64,000 nt of DNA from Dugong dugon (GCA_030035585.1 CM057480.1:2463001-2527000); one strand, 5' to 3'; shown: positions 34,522 to 46,147, counted from the stretch's first letter. Numbers and translations are program-made. Notes: a model not told the origin generated them from the sequence alone.

Positions 34522-36810
34522 GCTCTAGAATATTTGACTCTTGGTTTCCTCATTCCCTTCTGGACAGGAAAAAAAAAATACAACGAACCCATCTCAAGTT
34601 GCATTTTGCTCTGAGCCAGAGCCCAGGGGCTGAGGCTCGCTGTGCTGTGCTCACAGTGTCATAGCCACTAAGGCTAGGGTGTCCTCGGGGCCACAATTCA
34701 GGGATGGCTTTCCTTCAGAGGGGAAGCCACCCCAGAATTCTCAGGCGCTGAGGAACCTGGTTGTCCTACCCAAATCTGCACTGGAAAATCTTCCCTTCTG
34801 GCTTCATGTGAAGCAGACGGATTCTTTCCCTATTCCAGCCATCATGTTCAGAAGAGGGTCAGTTTCTTGGACTTAGTGATATTTGCTTCAAAAAAACCCA
34901 CAATTGTTTACATGGAATAGACACTGGTTCTGGGGTTGCTATGGTAATCAAATCCCACGCTGAGGTCTGAGAAAAGTAGGACAATTGGATTGGGTGGGAA
35001 TAAATCTTTCTCAAATCCTGCCCCAAAGGGAGCAAACAAGAAAGTTATTTTAAAGCTAAAATGAGTGAGACATTTCCTGAATGCAGCACGACTTCGCTGA
35101 GGGTCCATGCCCCTACGGCGCAGCCTGCTGCCTGCACAGCGGGAATGATGTTTCTGCACTGGTGTTCCCCTCCTAGTCCTGCGGAAGTATCCAGAGGTCC
35201 CAGCCGTGTGCAATTCATGCCTGCAACCCCAGCACCTAACACAGCGTTCAAAAACATTTGTATGAACGCCGCGACCTGAGTATAAGGAGTTTCTCCTCCC
35301 CGACTTGGCTTCAGTGGGTTCTTTTTCCCAAATCCGACACTGTCCCCAGTGTGGCATGCTAGGAGAGCTCAGAATGGTCCTGGGGTATTCAGCTCTATTT
35401 GGCCTTGTGCCCCGTAACTCCCTGACAAGGAATGAAAAGGCTCATCGCCTGGTATTTTATATCAGATCCTACAGAATCAGATCATCCAGACACAGTTGCT
35501 TTTTAAAGCCTATCACATTCTCAGGAATAAATGAAAGACCAATACTTGGTACAACTAAAGCTGAAAATTTCCTCTCATCTCAGAGTTCTGTACAAACTGC
35601 CCTTGCAGATTTTGAAATTATGGGAGGAAAACCAGCCCTGTTGGTCTCCCTCTAAACACAAACACGGCACCAGTTTTGCAGTTTTGCTTCAGTCCCCTGT
35701 GGAGAAACCAAAAGTGCTAAGTTCGGACTTTGGGCATCCTGGGTTTACTGCACGGCTCTGCTGAAGACATGGTTTACATCACCCAGTTCGGCCCCCAGGA
35801 TGAAGTGAGTGGGAGGCTCAGGCTGCTTGGCGAGGTCCTGGCCCGTCGAGGTCTGGACCAGCCCTCTGAACTCCAGCCCAGTGTTCTTTCCACATCTGCC
35901 TGGGACTGCTCAGCCTTTTACAGGCCACTTTTCAGGTCGCTCGACAACCCTCAACTTTTAATATCAGCCACAAGCTCTTCTAGGGGCTACTGCCTCCCAG
36001 GACTGGAAATTCTCCTGAATTTCTACCCTGGAATCTTTTGTGCTCTGTGCTTCATTTATTTTTAAAAGTTGCTTGTTAATTAGTCACAAGAAGAGGCAGA
36101 AGACAGAACCAACAAGTCCAAATGAAGGGGCTGGCACTGTCAGAGCGAAGAAAAGCGTATGCTAGCTGTATTTCAAAAAGCTGCTATGCCAGACACAGGC
36201 AAGCGCCTGGGAGTGAAGAAGATGGACTTAAGACGGAGAGGATGAGCCACAGGAAGCATCTGTCACCGTCAGCAAGGCTTCTCCCCAGCTACCCCCAAGG
36301 ACATTCCCTAAATAAGGCCCAGGTATACCTTCAAAGAGCAAAGGGCCTTGCATTCGATTTCCTAAATCATCTTGGAAGATAACAAGAGATGATGCTCCTT
36401 CCTCAACCAAAGACTATCTACTGATACGTTTCCACACACACACACACACCCCACCCCACATGCTTGGAGGTGAAATTTTCAACAAGGCAGGACAATACAG
36501 AAACAAAACCACTGGACTTGAAGATCTGGGGGAAAAACATTATTTTTTTCTAAAAAAAAGTTTTGGAGGATGAGAACACAACTTTCCCATAACTTGCAAA
36601 GATAACACATAACATTAAAGCAGACATTTTGCAAGTATAATGGGTCACTTCAGGATACATCCCAGCCTTTAACAGGTAGAAGTTCACTTTCCTTTGCCTT
36701 CTGGGGTAACCTTGGAGGGGAAGACCGAGACACACAGATGCAGCCAGACTTCTCCTTTTCTCATCCGTGAGAAGGCTGAACTTCTTGTTTTTCTCATGTG
36801 TACTTGAAAC
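34522..36810. other. Intronic unique sequence
   Basis: No exon or recognisable repeat. A 149-codon minus-strand frame (34908-35357) has no motif or good splice context. A short (CA)n lies near 36435. Confidence 0.5.
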
Positions 36811-37033
36811 TAGGGGGGCAGTGGTGGTTCAATGGTAGAATTCTTGCCTTTCATGCAGGAGATCCGAGTTCGGTTCCTGACCAATGCACCCCATGCGCGG
36901 CCCCCACTTGGTCTGTCAGTGGAGGCTTGTGTGTTACTATGATGATTTCAGTGGAGCTTCCAGAGTAAGATGAACTAGGAAGGAAGGCCTGGTGATCTAC
37001 TTCCAAAACCCAGCCAATGAAAAACCCTATGGA
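36811..37033 (+). mobile_element. tRNA-headed SINE, left part (interrupted)
   Basis: 36818-36888 is tRNA-like: acceptor arms pair at 6 of 7 positions, A-box 'tggttcaatgg', B-box 'gttcggttcc', discriminator A, and a body closest to tRNA-Gly but with TTC in the anticodon position. It runs into an RTE 5'-like body ('ggcttgtgtgttactatgatg', 'cagtggagcttccagagtaag', 'ggcctggtgatctacttcc'). The T stem is decayed, so it is a SINE head, not a working tRNA. It continues at 38168 after an L1 insertion. Confidence 0.8.
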
Positions 37034-38150
37034 GGAGGTGGTCCAAAATGGTGGTGTAGTCAGACGCCTCATAATGTTCCCTTTACAACAAATACTCAAG
37101 AAAACAGGTAAATCGGATATAGATGACAACTTTGGAACCCTGAGCATCAAAGGCAAGGCTGAAGAATCGGACTGAGTGCCAAGTGGAAGGAGAGACTGTA
37201 CAAAAACAGTGGATGGGGGGAATTATGGATCATGGATGCCCTGCCAGCTGAACCTGCCCCGTGTGGCTGTATTGAGACAAAGCAAGCAGAATTCTTAGCC
37301 AAAGCCCCCATCACCTAGGGACTGAGACACTGGGATTGAAGGTGAAGGATCATCATCTTGGGGGACATCTAGGTCAGCTGGTATAACATAGTTCACAAAG
37401 ATAACGTTCTATATCCTACTGTGTCTGGGGTCTTAAAGCTCGCAAGTGGCCATCTAAGATACAACTACTGGTCTCCTGTTGGCAACAAAGGAGAGAGAAG
37501 AAAACCAAAGAGTCAAGGAAGCAATTAGTCCAAAGGACTAATGGCCACATGAACCACAGCCTCCACTAGACTGAGACCAGAAGAACTAGATGGTGCCCAG
37601 CTACCACTACCTAATGTTCTGACCAGGAACACAAGAGAAGGTCCTGGTTAGAGTGAGAGAAAAATGTAAAATAAAATCCAAATTCATAGAAAGACCAGAC
37701 TTACTGGTCTGATTGAGACTGGAGGAATCACTGAGACTATTGCCCTAAGATACTCTTCTAATGTGGAACTGAAGCCATTCCTGGAGATCACCTTTCAGCC
37801 AAATAATAGACAGGCCTATAAAATAAACACTAACACCCATGAGGAAACTGCTCCTTAGAACAATCAACTATACGAGACCCAAAGGGCAACATTTGCCTAA
37901 AAGCAAAGATGAGAAGGCAGGAAGGGGCAGGGAAACCAGAGGAATGGAAAGGGGGAACCCAGGGTGGAAAAGAGGAGAGTGAAATCATGGGGATTGCAAC
38001 CACTGTCATGGAACAATCTGTGTATGAATTATTGAATGGGAAATAATTTATTATGTAAACCTTCACCTAAGCACAATAAAATGTTCAAAATCAAAAGAAA
38101 AAGAAGGAATAACCATCAAAATAAAATTAATTTTTTTTAAATCATGGGAA
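37034..38150 (+). mobile_element. L1-type element with both ends but no coding region
   Basis: The left end 'ggaggtggtccaaaatggtgg' looks like an L1 promoter start with a YY1-type 'ccaaaatgg' site about 10 bases in. The right half, from ~37330 on, matches the L1-like 3' region also seen at 44058 ('gtctggggtctt', 'gaccagacttactgg', 'gtaaaccttcacctaagcacaat') and ends A-rich. Target duplication 'aaaccctatgga' / 'aaaccttatgga' at the borders. No reverse transcriptase remains, so it is about 1.1 kb instead of 6 kb. The 'L1' label is by recognition of layout only. Confidence 0.72.
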
Positions 38151-38167
38151 AAAAAAAACCTTATGGA

Positions 38168-38245
38168 TCACAATGGTCTGATCCCATTGTGCGTGGAGCT
38201 GTCATGAGGCAGGGGCTGACTCAACGGGAGCTAACAACTTGAAGC
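38168..38245 (+). mobile_element. tRNA-headed SINE, right part
   Basis: 'tcacaatggtctgatcccattgtgcg' and 'gctgtcatgaggcaggggctgactcaacgggagctaacaac', an RTE-like tail, completes the SINE begun at 36811. Confidence 0.78.
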
Positions 38246-38469
38246 AGGACAGTTTTCATATGTGTGTCACCATGGCGCCCTTTCTGAGAAGAACATTACA
38301 CAGAAACTGGTGCCACATGATACAAAAGGAGGGTTGAAACACGGATGGGGCGAGGGCCTTCTCATCTTCTCACACACATTCTCCCCGTCAGCTGGGCCAA
38401 ACTGCTCCCAGAATCCAAGTGCACAGTGTGGAATCCCCAATGGGGGATGGTCTCTGAACCCCATCTCGC

Positions 38470-38984
38470 TGTCATGGATTGAACTGTGTCCCCCCAAAAG
38501 ATCTTTCAACTTGGCTAGGTCATCATTCCCAGTATTGTATGACTATCTATCATTTTGTCATCTGATGTAATTTCCCTATGTGTTGTAAATCCTATCACTA
38601 TGATGTAACGAGATAGATTAGTGGCAGTTACACTGATGAGATCTACAAGATTAGATAGTGTCTTAAGCTAATCTCTTCTGAAAGATAAAAGAGAGAAGTG
38701 AGCAGAGAGACATGGGGACCTCATACCACCAAGAAAGCAGCGCAGGGAGCAGAGCGTGTCCTTTGGACCTGAGGTTCCTGCGCTTAGATGCTCCTAGACC
38801 ACAGGAAGACTAACGCATTACAAGGTCCTTCCTCCAGAGTCAACAGAGACAGAAAGCCTTCCCCCGGAGCCAGTGCCCTGAATTCAGACTTCTAGCCTAC
38901 TGGACTGTGAGAGAATAAACTTCTCTTTGTTAAAGCCATCCACTTGCGGTGCTTTTGTTACAGCAGCACTAGACAACTAAGACA
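38470..38984 (+). mobile_element. Solo LTR, family A, forward orientation
   Basis: Begins 'tgtcatggattgaactgtgtccccccaaaag', has TATA-like 'gaaagataaaagagaga', a polyadenylation-type 'gagaataaacttc' and ends 'agacaactaagaca'. 515 bp. The flanks are 'ctcgc' (38465-38469) and 'ctcgt' (38985-38989), a 5-bp duplication with one change. No coding sequence attached. Confidence 0.93.
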
Positions 38985-39433
38985 CTCGTTCTGATGTATC
39001 GGGTTACTCTGTTATCTTTTCTCCTCTACCTCCCCAACACCTCACCTTTCCATTCTTTCTGCAGAGATGTTTATATATGATAATGCAAATATACCTTGTA
39101 GCTGTAAATAACAGCATTTTAAGCCAGCCGAGCACCGCAGCTGGGAAAGTATAACTTAACGTCCAGGCTGTACAAACAGTGGGCTTCATAGACATTGAAC
39201 TGGATTCTCAGACACCCAAGCACTAAACGGTCTGGAGGTGGAAGGGGAAGATGGTGACAATTTCCAGTACGAAGGGGCCCAAAGATTACGGATTCAACCT
39301 ACTGAAGATGAATATTAGAGCAAAATCGCCTACTTTTCCCTGGAAAGATGACAAAGTGAGTACTTTCAACACAGCCAATGACATCTTTTGCCAGCAGTAT
39401 TTCCTCCATCTTGTTCTTCTAATAGCTGGCTTA

Positions 39434-39594
39434 CACCAAAACCAAACCTGTTGCCGTCGAGTCGATTCCGACCCACAGCGACCCTATCGGACAGAGTGGA
39501 ACTGCCCCATAGGACTTCCAAGGAGCAGCTGGTGGATTTGAACTGCTGACCTTTTGGTTAGCAGCCAAGCTCTTAACCACTACGCCACCAGGGA
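39434..39594 (-). mobile_element. AfroSINE copy
   Basis: Clean reverse copy: 'aaccaaacctgttgccgtcgagtcgattccgac' to 'cttaaccactacgccaccaggga'. Confidence 0.9.
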
Positions 39595-39819
39595 TCAAAC
39601 AGTCGGCTTCCATGTGCATGAGCATACTACAGTGTAGGTAAGTCACTGTAAATCACCTACCATGCTCTCCTGCCCATGAGGAATTCCCAGGGGGGATGAC
39701 TAAGCACATTTCATTCAAGTATACAGCTTTGCTGACTCAGACAGTGACGAAGCTCTGAGATGATGTCCAACTTCTGCAGGACAGCCTAGCCTTGTGTCCC
39801 TTCAGAAGGACTCTTTCAG

Positions 39820-40300
39820 CTGAGACATATTTACTAAGAAGCCACTGTTGGCCAGGCATTATGCTAGGAATTGGGGATCAATAGCAAATAAGATAAAATA
39901 GATCCCTATCCCCGTAGATCTTCCATTCTAGTGAGGGAGACAGAAAATCATTTAGACAAAATATTAACAGATAGTGACAGGTGTGATGAAGGAATCAAAC
40001 AGACAGCTAAGTCAAGGATTACTGAGTAGCTGGGGGATAGCTCTCTGAGGAAGTGACATTTGGGCTGAGAGCTAACAATTGAGGAACTGATCACGAGGAA
40101 AACTACATCCCTTTACAGAAGAGGAACCAGCGTGTGTGAGGGTCCCGAGGCAGGAAAGGGCTTGATAAACCAGAGGGTGACTGTAGCACAGAATGCGAGT
40201 AGTACTGGGTGATGCTGGAGATGTCGGGGCCCCATTATACAGAGTCATGCTGGCCTCAGCAAGAGCAGAATTTTCTTCTAAGGGCACAAGAAAGCTATTG
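39820..40300 (+). repeat. L2 LINE fragment
   Basis: 'ggccaggcattatgctaggaattggggatc', 'tagatcttccattctagtgagggagacag', 'gaagtgacatttgggctgagagc' and 'ggtcccgaggcaggaaagggc' follow the L2 3' consensus order. Confidence 0.8.
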
Positions 40301-40714
40301 GGGGAGGAGTGGTCATGTAGGAGGGTGACCTGACCTAGGTGAGAAACGATGGTAGTCTGGCCTGGGATGGTAGCAGCCAGCACCCCTGGAGAGAAGAGGA
40401 GGGTTCATGAACCATTTGGGCTATGGTGGTAAAGCTGTCTGGTATCAATTCTGGTTGTATGGGTCATTCCTGTATCTTCTCCTTCTGGGAAAGACAAAGA
40501 TGTATCTCTGAGCCTGACAAGTGAGAGCCACAGTCCTAAAGACCCCAAGAGACCCACCAGAGTCGTCAGCCAGAACCCTGAGATGGTGCCACTGCCTCCC
40601 TTGAGGAACCAGGGCTGTGGGCCAACTGAGACTGGGAGGAGGAATAGCCCTCAGAAGAGGGAGCCAGCATGGGTGGGGCATCTGCTACCTCAAGGGCACC
40701 TGGTAGACTCACTC

Positions 40715-41080
40715 CCATGGACAACCTCATTCTCTCCTCACAACAGCGCTGTGAAGCTGGGCTGTCACCTCTACTCTCTGGGGAGGAGACAGAAGCTCTG
40801 AGAGGCTGGGTAACTTTTCCATCCCAGAGGAGGAAGAGCAGAACTAATGCCACCTCACCATTTTGGTCCTCCTCACATACGATTTCATATGCAATTCCAT
40901 AGGTGTGATTCCATAGTCACCCGGAAGTAGGAAGAGCAGATGACATCGACTCCAAATGACAGGTGAGGAACAGAGGCTCCAAGGCAGTGACCTGCCCAGT
41001 GCCACCAGGCAATTACGTTCTGCTCTGAGCTGGGCCCCTGATTTTATCACTTGAAAGCCTGGGCTCCTTCCCCAGAGAAG
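40715..41080 (+). repeat. Two MIR fragments
   Basis: 'cctcacaacagcgctgtgaag ... gaggagacagaagctctgagaggctgggtaac' and 'gacaggtgaggaacagaggctccaaggcagtgacctgcccag' are two MIR cores in forward orientation. Confidence 0.7.
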
Positions 41081-41113
41081 CCAAGGGGAGAACCAAGTCC
41101 GGGGGTCTCCGAG

Positions 41114-41733
41114 GTAGGGGGTGTATTCTTCCACTGCTGCCATAACACAAGGTTATTATCTCACAGTTTTGTTGGGCAAAAGTCTGAGTGGACGAAGCTG
41201 TTTTTCCTGCCCTGGGCGTCACAGGGCTGAAATCAAGGTGCTGGCTGGTCTGGGCTCTTATCTGGAGGTTCTCGGGGAAAACCTGCTTCCAGGCTCATTC
41301 AGGGTGCTGGCAGAATTCAGCCCCTTGTGGTTGTAGGAGTCAGGTCCCCGTTTCCTGGCTGACACTCAGCTAGGAGCCCCTCTCCATTTCTTAGGGCCTC
41401 CAGCATTCCTGATCACATTGCCCCCTCCAACTTCACAGCCACCAATGGCACCCGAGTGCTTCTCACTTCAAATCTCTGACTTCCTCTTGTGAATCTCTCT
41501 GACCTCCTATTCTGTGTCATTTCTCCTGACTTCTTCAGTTAGAGAAAGTTCTCTGCTTTTAGAGATTCATGTGATTCGACTGGGACCATCCAGATAATCC
41601 AGGATAATCTCCCATTTTAAAGTCCATAATCGTGTTTACACCTGCAAAGCCCTTTGTCATGTAATGTGGCATATTCACAGGTTCCAGGATCTAGGGCATG
41701 GACATCTTTGGGTGGCCATTCTGCCCACCACAG
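41114..41733 (+). mobile_element. MLT1-type MaLR solo LTR
   Basis: 'gtgtattcttccactgctgccataacacaaggttattatctcacag', 'ccagataatccaggataatctccc' and 'ttcacaggttccaggatctagggcatggacatctttgg' to 'ttctgcccaccaca' follow the MLT1 LTR order almost end to end. Confidence 0.88.
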
Positions 41734-41796
41734 AGGATGACCTGGGAGTGCAGCCTCAGTCAGTCATTTTGGGATCCCCCTGAGGAAAAATCTGCA

Positions 41797-41958
41797 GCCC
41801 TGGTTAAGAGATCGGCTGCAAACCAAAAGGTTGGCAGTTCGAATCAACCAGCTGCTCCTTGGAAACCCTATGGGGCAGTTCTACTCTGTCCTATAGGGTC
41901 ACTATGAGTCAGTATCAACACAAAAGCAATGGCTTTGGCTTTTTTGGTTTTGAGGAAA
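41797..41958 (+). mobile_element. AfroSINE copy, 5' shortened
   Basis: 'cagccctggttaagagatcggctgc' lacks 'tggcgcag'. The rest is complete to a T-rich tail that runs directly into an opposite-strand copy. Confidence 0.85.
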
Positions 41959-42172
41959 AATCAAACCAAACCAGTTGCCATGGAGTCAATTCCGACGCAT
42001 GGTGACTCTGTGTGTCAGACTAGAACTGCACTCCATAGGGTTTTCAATGGCTGTGATCTTTCAGACAAAGATCACCAGGCCTTTCTTTCAAGGTGTCTTT
42101 GGGTGGACTCAACCACCAACCTTTTGGTTAGTAGCTGAGTGCTTAATTGTTTGCACCACCCAGGGACTCCTT
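41959..42172 (-). mobile_element. AfroSINE, longer subfamily, tail-to-tail with its neighbour
   Basis: 'aaatcaaaccaaaccagttgccatggagtcaattccg' through 'caaagatcaccaggcctttctttc' to 'ttgcaccacccagggactcc'. Forms an inverted pair with 41797-41958. Confidence 0.87.
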
Positions 42173-42884
42173 CTCCTGAGGAAGCATGAGAGCAATTACA
42201 GTTTTCAGAGCTCTGACTTTGTGCAGAGTGTTTTAAGACAGGATCTCTGTTACAGGTATTCTCATCTGAGGGGGAAAGACGAGGGCCCCTCAGCTGACCA
42301 GTCCAATGACAGTGCCCCTCTTTCCCAGTAGACAGGTCAGCCACGGCCTTCCTGATTGTTTTTCTTCGTTCCATATTGTCTCTGTTTCAGCAGCTGAGAC
42401 AAACAATGACTTATAAGTTAACTTTCTGGATATATCAGACAGAAAAACCTCCAAGGATTCACCTGCAAGACCTTCCTGGGGACTGCTGTAATGAGCTCCT
42501 ACCCAATCTCCTTGAAGCATATCTCTGGTCTCCCCCACTCAAAAAGATGTAATGGTATCCTGTTTCCTACAGGATCAAGTCCAAGTCCTGAGCCAGTGAA
42601 AAAGGCCCCCACAAGAGGCCTTAGATGGTATTTTCAGCCCTGATGGCCACTCCATTTCCCCTCACCTGCTAGATATTTATCCATAAAGAACACCATTAGA
42701 GGCCATCCATTTTGTCTCTCTACCTCTGTTGTCTATCAAGCCCTTCCATCCCTGAGAGTCTAAAGCCTACTCAATTCCTTAAGGCTCTGGTCAATTTCCC
42801 CTTTCTCCAGGGACTGTCTCCATCTCCTCAGCTGGAAGTCATCTCTGGAGTGAAATTCACACACACTAATCTGCATCTCTTAGA

Positions 42885-42990
42885 CTCAAACAGACCAACG
42901 ATCTGAAGATGGTGCAGGACCGGGCAACATTTTGTTCTGTTATACACATGGTCATCATGAGTCAGAGCCGACTGGATGGCAACTAACCAC
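42885..42990 (+). mobile_element. RTE 3' terminus
   Basis: 'gaagatggtgcaggaccgggcaacattttgttctgttatac' and 'catgagtcagagccgactggatggcaactaac'. Confidence 0.75.
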
Positions 42991-43229
42991 CACAATTTTC
43001 ATCTCACTTTCTGCTCTGTATAAATTACTCCTACACGGTCTGTAAGTCCATGAAGGCAGCAATAATGTTTTATTTTTCCACCAATATCTTACGTGTAGTA
43101 GGCTCACAACTGACTGAGTGAATGAACAAGTATTTGTTACAATTTCAAACTGAAAAGGAATGTTTATTATGCTCCAGGATTTGTAGTCCTTTAAAGTGCT
43201 CTTCTAGTTAAAATACATACACATATATT

Positions 43230-43432
43230 TGTTGTTGTGCGCAACTGACTTGATTCTGACTCAAAGTGACCCTACAGGACTGAACAGAACCGCCCCATAG
43301 GGTCTCCTAGGCTATAGCCTTTATGGGAGCAGATCGCCCGGTCTTTTCTCCTGTGGAGCTGCTAGGTGGTTTTGAACCGATGACCTTTTCAGCTAGCAGC
43401 CAAGCACTTAACCACTGCACCACCGGAACTCC
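43230..43432 (-). mobile_element. AfroSINE, longer subfamily
   Basis: 'tgttgttgtgcgcaactgacttgattctgac' to 'cacttaaccactgcaccaccggaactcc' with the 'gcagatcgcccggtctttt' block. Confidence 0.85.
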
Positions 43433-43474
43433 ATAGATACAGACAGAGATAGAGAGATAGGTATATACAGATAT

Positions 43475-43752
43475 TTATGTTGTTGCTGTTAAGTTGGTTC
43501 TGACTCATACTGACCCTATGTATAACAGAATGAAACACTGCCCCGTATCGAGCCATGCTCAGAATCGTTGCTATGTTTGAGTTCATTGTTGCAGCCACTG
43601 GTCAATCTTGTTGAAGGTCTTCCTCTCTTTTGTTGACCGTCTAATTTACCAAGCATAATGTCCTTCTCCAGGGACTGGTCCCTCCTGACAACATGTCCAA
43701 AATAAGTGAGACAAAGTCTCGCCATCCTCACTTCTAAGAAGCATTCTGGCTG
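43475..43752 (-). mobile_element. RTE 3' fragment
   Basis: Reverse copy ('aagcataatgtccttctccagggactggtccctcctgacaacatgtcc', 'ctcgccatcctcacttctaagaagcattctggctg') ending where the next AfroSINE begins. Confidence 0.85.
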
Positions 43753-43950
43753 TGGTGGCACAGTGGTTAAGTGCTCAGCTGCTAACCAAAAGGTTGGCAG
43801 TTAGATGCCCCCTAGCCATTCCTCAAGAGGAAAGACCTGGCAATGTGCTCCTGTGAAGATCACAGCCTAGGAAACCCTATGGGGCAGTTCTACTCTGTCC
43901 TACAGGGTCACTATGAGTCAGAATTGACCCAACATCACACAACAATGATG
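43753..43950 (+). mobile_element. AfroSINE, longer subfamily
   Basis: 'ggtggcacagtggttaagtgctcagctgctaacc', middle 'aaagacctggcaatgtgctcctgtgaagatcacagcc', end 'tatgagtcagaattgacccaacatc'. Confidence 0.87.
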
Positions 43951-43994
43951 ATATATTTATAGGTATATATTTATACAGATACATATTTACATAC

Positions 43995-44020
43995 GTGTGT
44001 GTGTGTGTGTGTGTGTGTGT
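43995..44020 (+). repeat. (TG)n microsatellite
   Basis: A (gt)n run directly abutting the next AfroSINE head. Confidence 0.95.
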
Positions 44021-44057
44021 GAGCCCTGGTGGCGCAGTGGTTAAGAGCTCAGCTGTT
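44021..44057 (+). mobile_element. AfroSINE, left part (interrupted)
   Basis: 'gagccctggtggcgcagtgg' plus 'ttaagagctcagctgtt', then an L1-type insertion. Continues at 44861. Confidence 0.9.
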
Positions 44058-44859
44058 GAGATGAGGACTGCGGGGACCGTGGTCTTGGGGAACATCTAGC
44101 TCAATTGGCATAACATAGTTTATAAAGAAAATGTTCTACATTCTACTTTGGTGAGTAGCGTCTGGGGTCTTCAAAGCCTGTGAGTGGCCGTCTAAGATAC
44201 TCCACGGTCTCACCCCTTCAGAAGCCAGGGAAAATGAAGAAAACTAAAGACACAAGGGAAAGATTAGTCCAAAGGACTAACAGACCACAACTACCACGGC
44301 CTCTACCAGACTGAGTCCAGTACAACTAGATGGTGTCCAGCTACCACCACTGACTGCTCTGACAGGGATCACAATAGAGGGTCCCAGATAGAGCTGGATA
44401 AAAATGTAGAACAAAATTCTAACTCACAAAAAAAGACCAGACTTACTGGCCTGACAGAGATTGGAGAAACCCCAAGAGTATGGCCCCCGGACAGCTTTTT
44501 AGCTCAGTGATGAATTCACTCTCAAGGTTCACCCTTCAGCCAAAGATTAGACAGCCCCATAAAACAAAACAAGACTAAAGTGGCACAACAGTCCAGGGAC
44601 AAGGACTAGAAGGCAGGAGGGGACAGGAAAGCTGATAATAGGGAATCCAAGGTCAAGAAGGGAGAGTGCTGGCATATCGTGGGGCTGTTGTTAACCAGTG
44701 TCATAAAACAATATGTGTACTAACTGTTTAATGAGAAACTAGTTTGTTCTGTAAACCTTCATCTAACGTACAATTTTTAAAAATCAGAAAAAAAAGCAAT
44801 AAATAACTATTCATTCACCTAAAAAATTAAAAAAATAAAATTAAAAAAAAAAAAAAAAA
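44058..44859 (+). mobile_element. L1-type 3' fragment splitting an AfroSINE
   Basis: Same 3' region as 37330-38150, ending in A-rich sequence and a poly-A tail. The 14-base duplication 'agagctcagctgtt' (44044-44057) / 'agagttcagctgtt' (44860-44873) shows target-primed insertion with 5' truncation. Confidence 0.85.
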
Positions 44860-44860
44860 A

Positions 44861-44990
44861 GAGTTCAGCTGTTAACCAAAAGAACAGCAGTTCAAATCCC
44901 CCAGCCACTCCTTGGAAACCCTATGGGACAGTTCTACTCTGTCCTGTAGGGTTGCTATGAGCCAGAATCCACTCGATGACAACAGGTTTT
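44861..44990 (+). mobile_element. AfroSINE, right part
   Basis: Resumes with 'gagttcagctgttaaccaaaag' and runs to 'tatgagccagaatccactcgatgacaacagg'. Confidence 0.9.
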
Positions 44991-46147
44991 GGCGTGCATG
45001 TGTATATGTATTTCAAATACCCCATGAAAAGAGGTACATAGGTCTCTGCTTTCCTTAATTTTTGAAGGTGAAATGTAAGTTCATCAGGCTATAGGAGTCA
45101 GAGTGGACTTCCTACTGAGGGGCCTGCAGTGCTAGAGTTCAGTCACCTCCAGAGCACCCCCAATCCCAATCCTCCTCAGCACTGGTAGCAACCCCACTAT
45201 TCACCCACATGGCCAGCACCAGAACCCTACCCCAGAGCCCATCTTCTCCCAAGACTGTTCTTGGCACAGCAGGGGAAAAGCTTGGCCTCTCACCTGCCCC
45301 ACACACCGTGGAGAGCCTCTGATTTGCCAGTAAGCCTGTACTTAACATGGTCTTATCCCTGCCTCCATGTTACATAAACTGTCTGTAGCTAGACCATCAC
45401 TGGGGGCAGACCACTTCACTAAAAGATCGATATGATTTAATCCACCCTCTTCACGATCCTGTGCACCAGTATGGATGGCCTCAGTGCCTGTCAGTTGAAG
45501 AGATCAGGCATTAAAAACAGTTCAATCCTAATGTTATGTGGCAACATGACTTAGAGAGCTCTGCTGAGTTCATTTCTTCCTATGAAAGAGGTGAGATGCT
45601 CTTTGCACGACTATTGTACACACGGGTTAAAATCAGCCCTGCTTCCCGGACTGGTCCTAGCTCTCACAATCTTTCCTTCCTGCAAACGGAGCCAACATCT
45701 GGAAGACACATGGAGGAAGATCATTCATTATCTCTCCCACCCCTTAATATCAGGAAAAGGAGATAAGCGAGGATCACTCTCCTAGAATTTTTCTCAGGCT
45801 CCTGGACAACCTTTGTAATCTAAGAACAATATTTTTCTTTTATTTTAATTTCAACCCAAGTAATCACATGGTCAAAATAATAATAATAGCCCCCAGCCGC
45901 ACACCTCCCCACAGAAAGCCCCGCTCTCCAGGGCAACCACCATTACCCATGTCCACTTATGTTTCTTTCTGTGATTACTTCCATAGCTCTAACAACCAGG
46001 CAAATACTGCTACTCCTTAACTTATCTGAGCCAGACAGTATCTGCTGAATTCCCGCCACGATAAAGGAGAATTTGTCCCACTTACATGTGGCACGTTCCC
46101 ATTCCTAATTTCGACAGGCAAATCTTTATTTTTAGTTCTTCTATTGA
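44991..46147. other. Intronic unique sequence
   Basis: No exon or recognised repeat. The short frames here lack support. Confidence 0.5.

Noticed and set aside
36818-36888. Functional tRNA gene (Glu TTC or Gly)
   Set aside because: The T stem has two mismatched pairs and a wobble, the acceptor stem has a mismatch, and the sequence continues into a SINE body.
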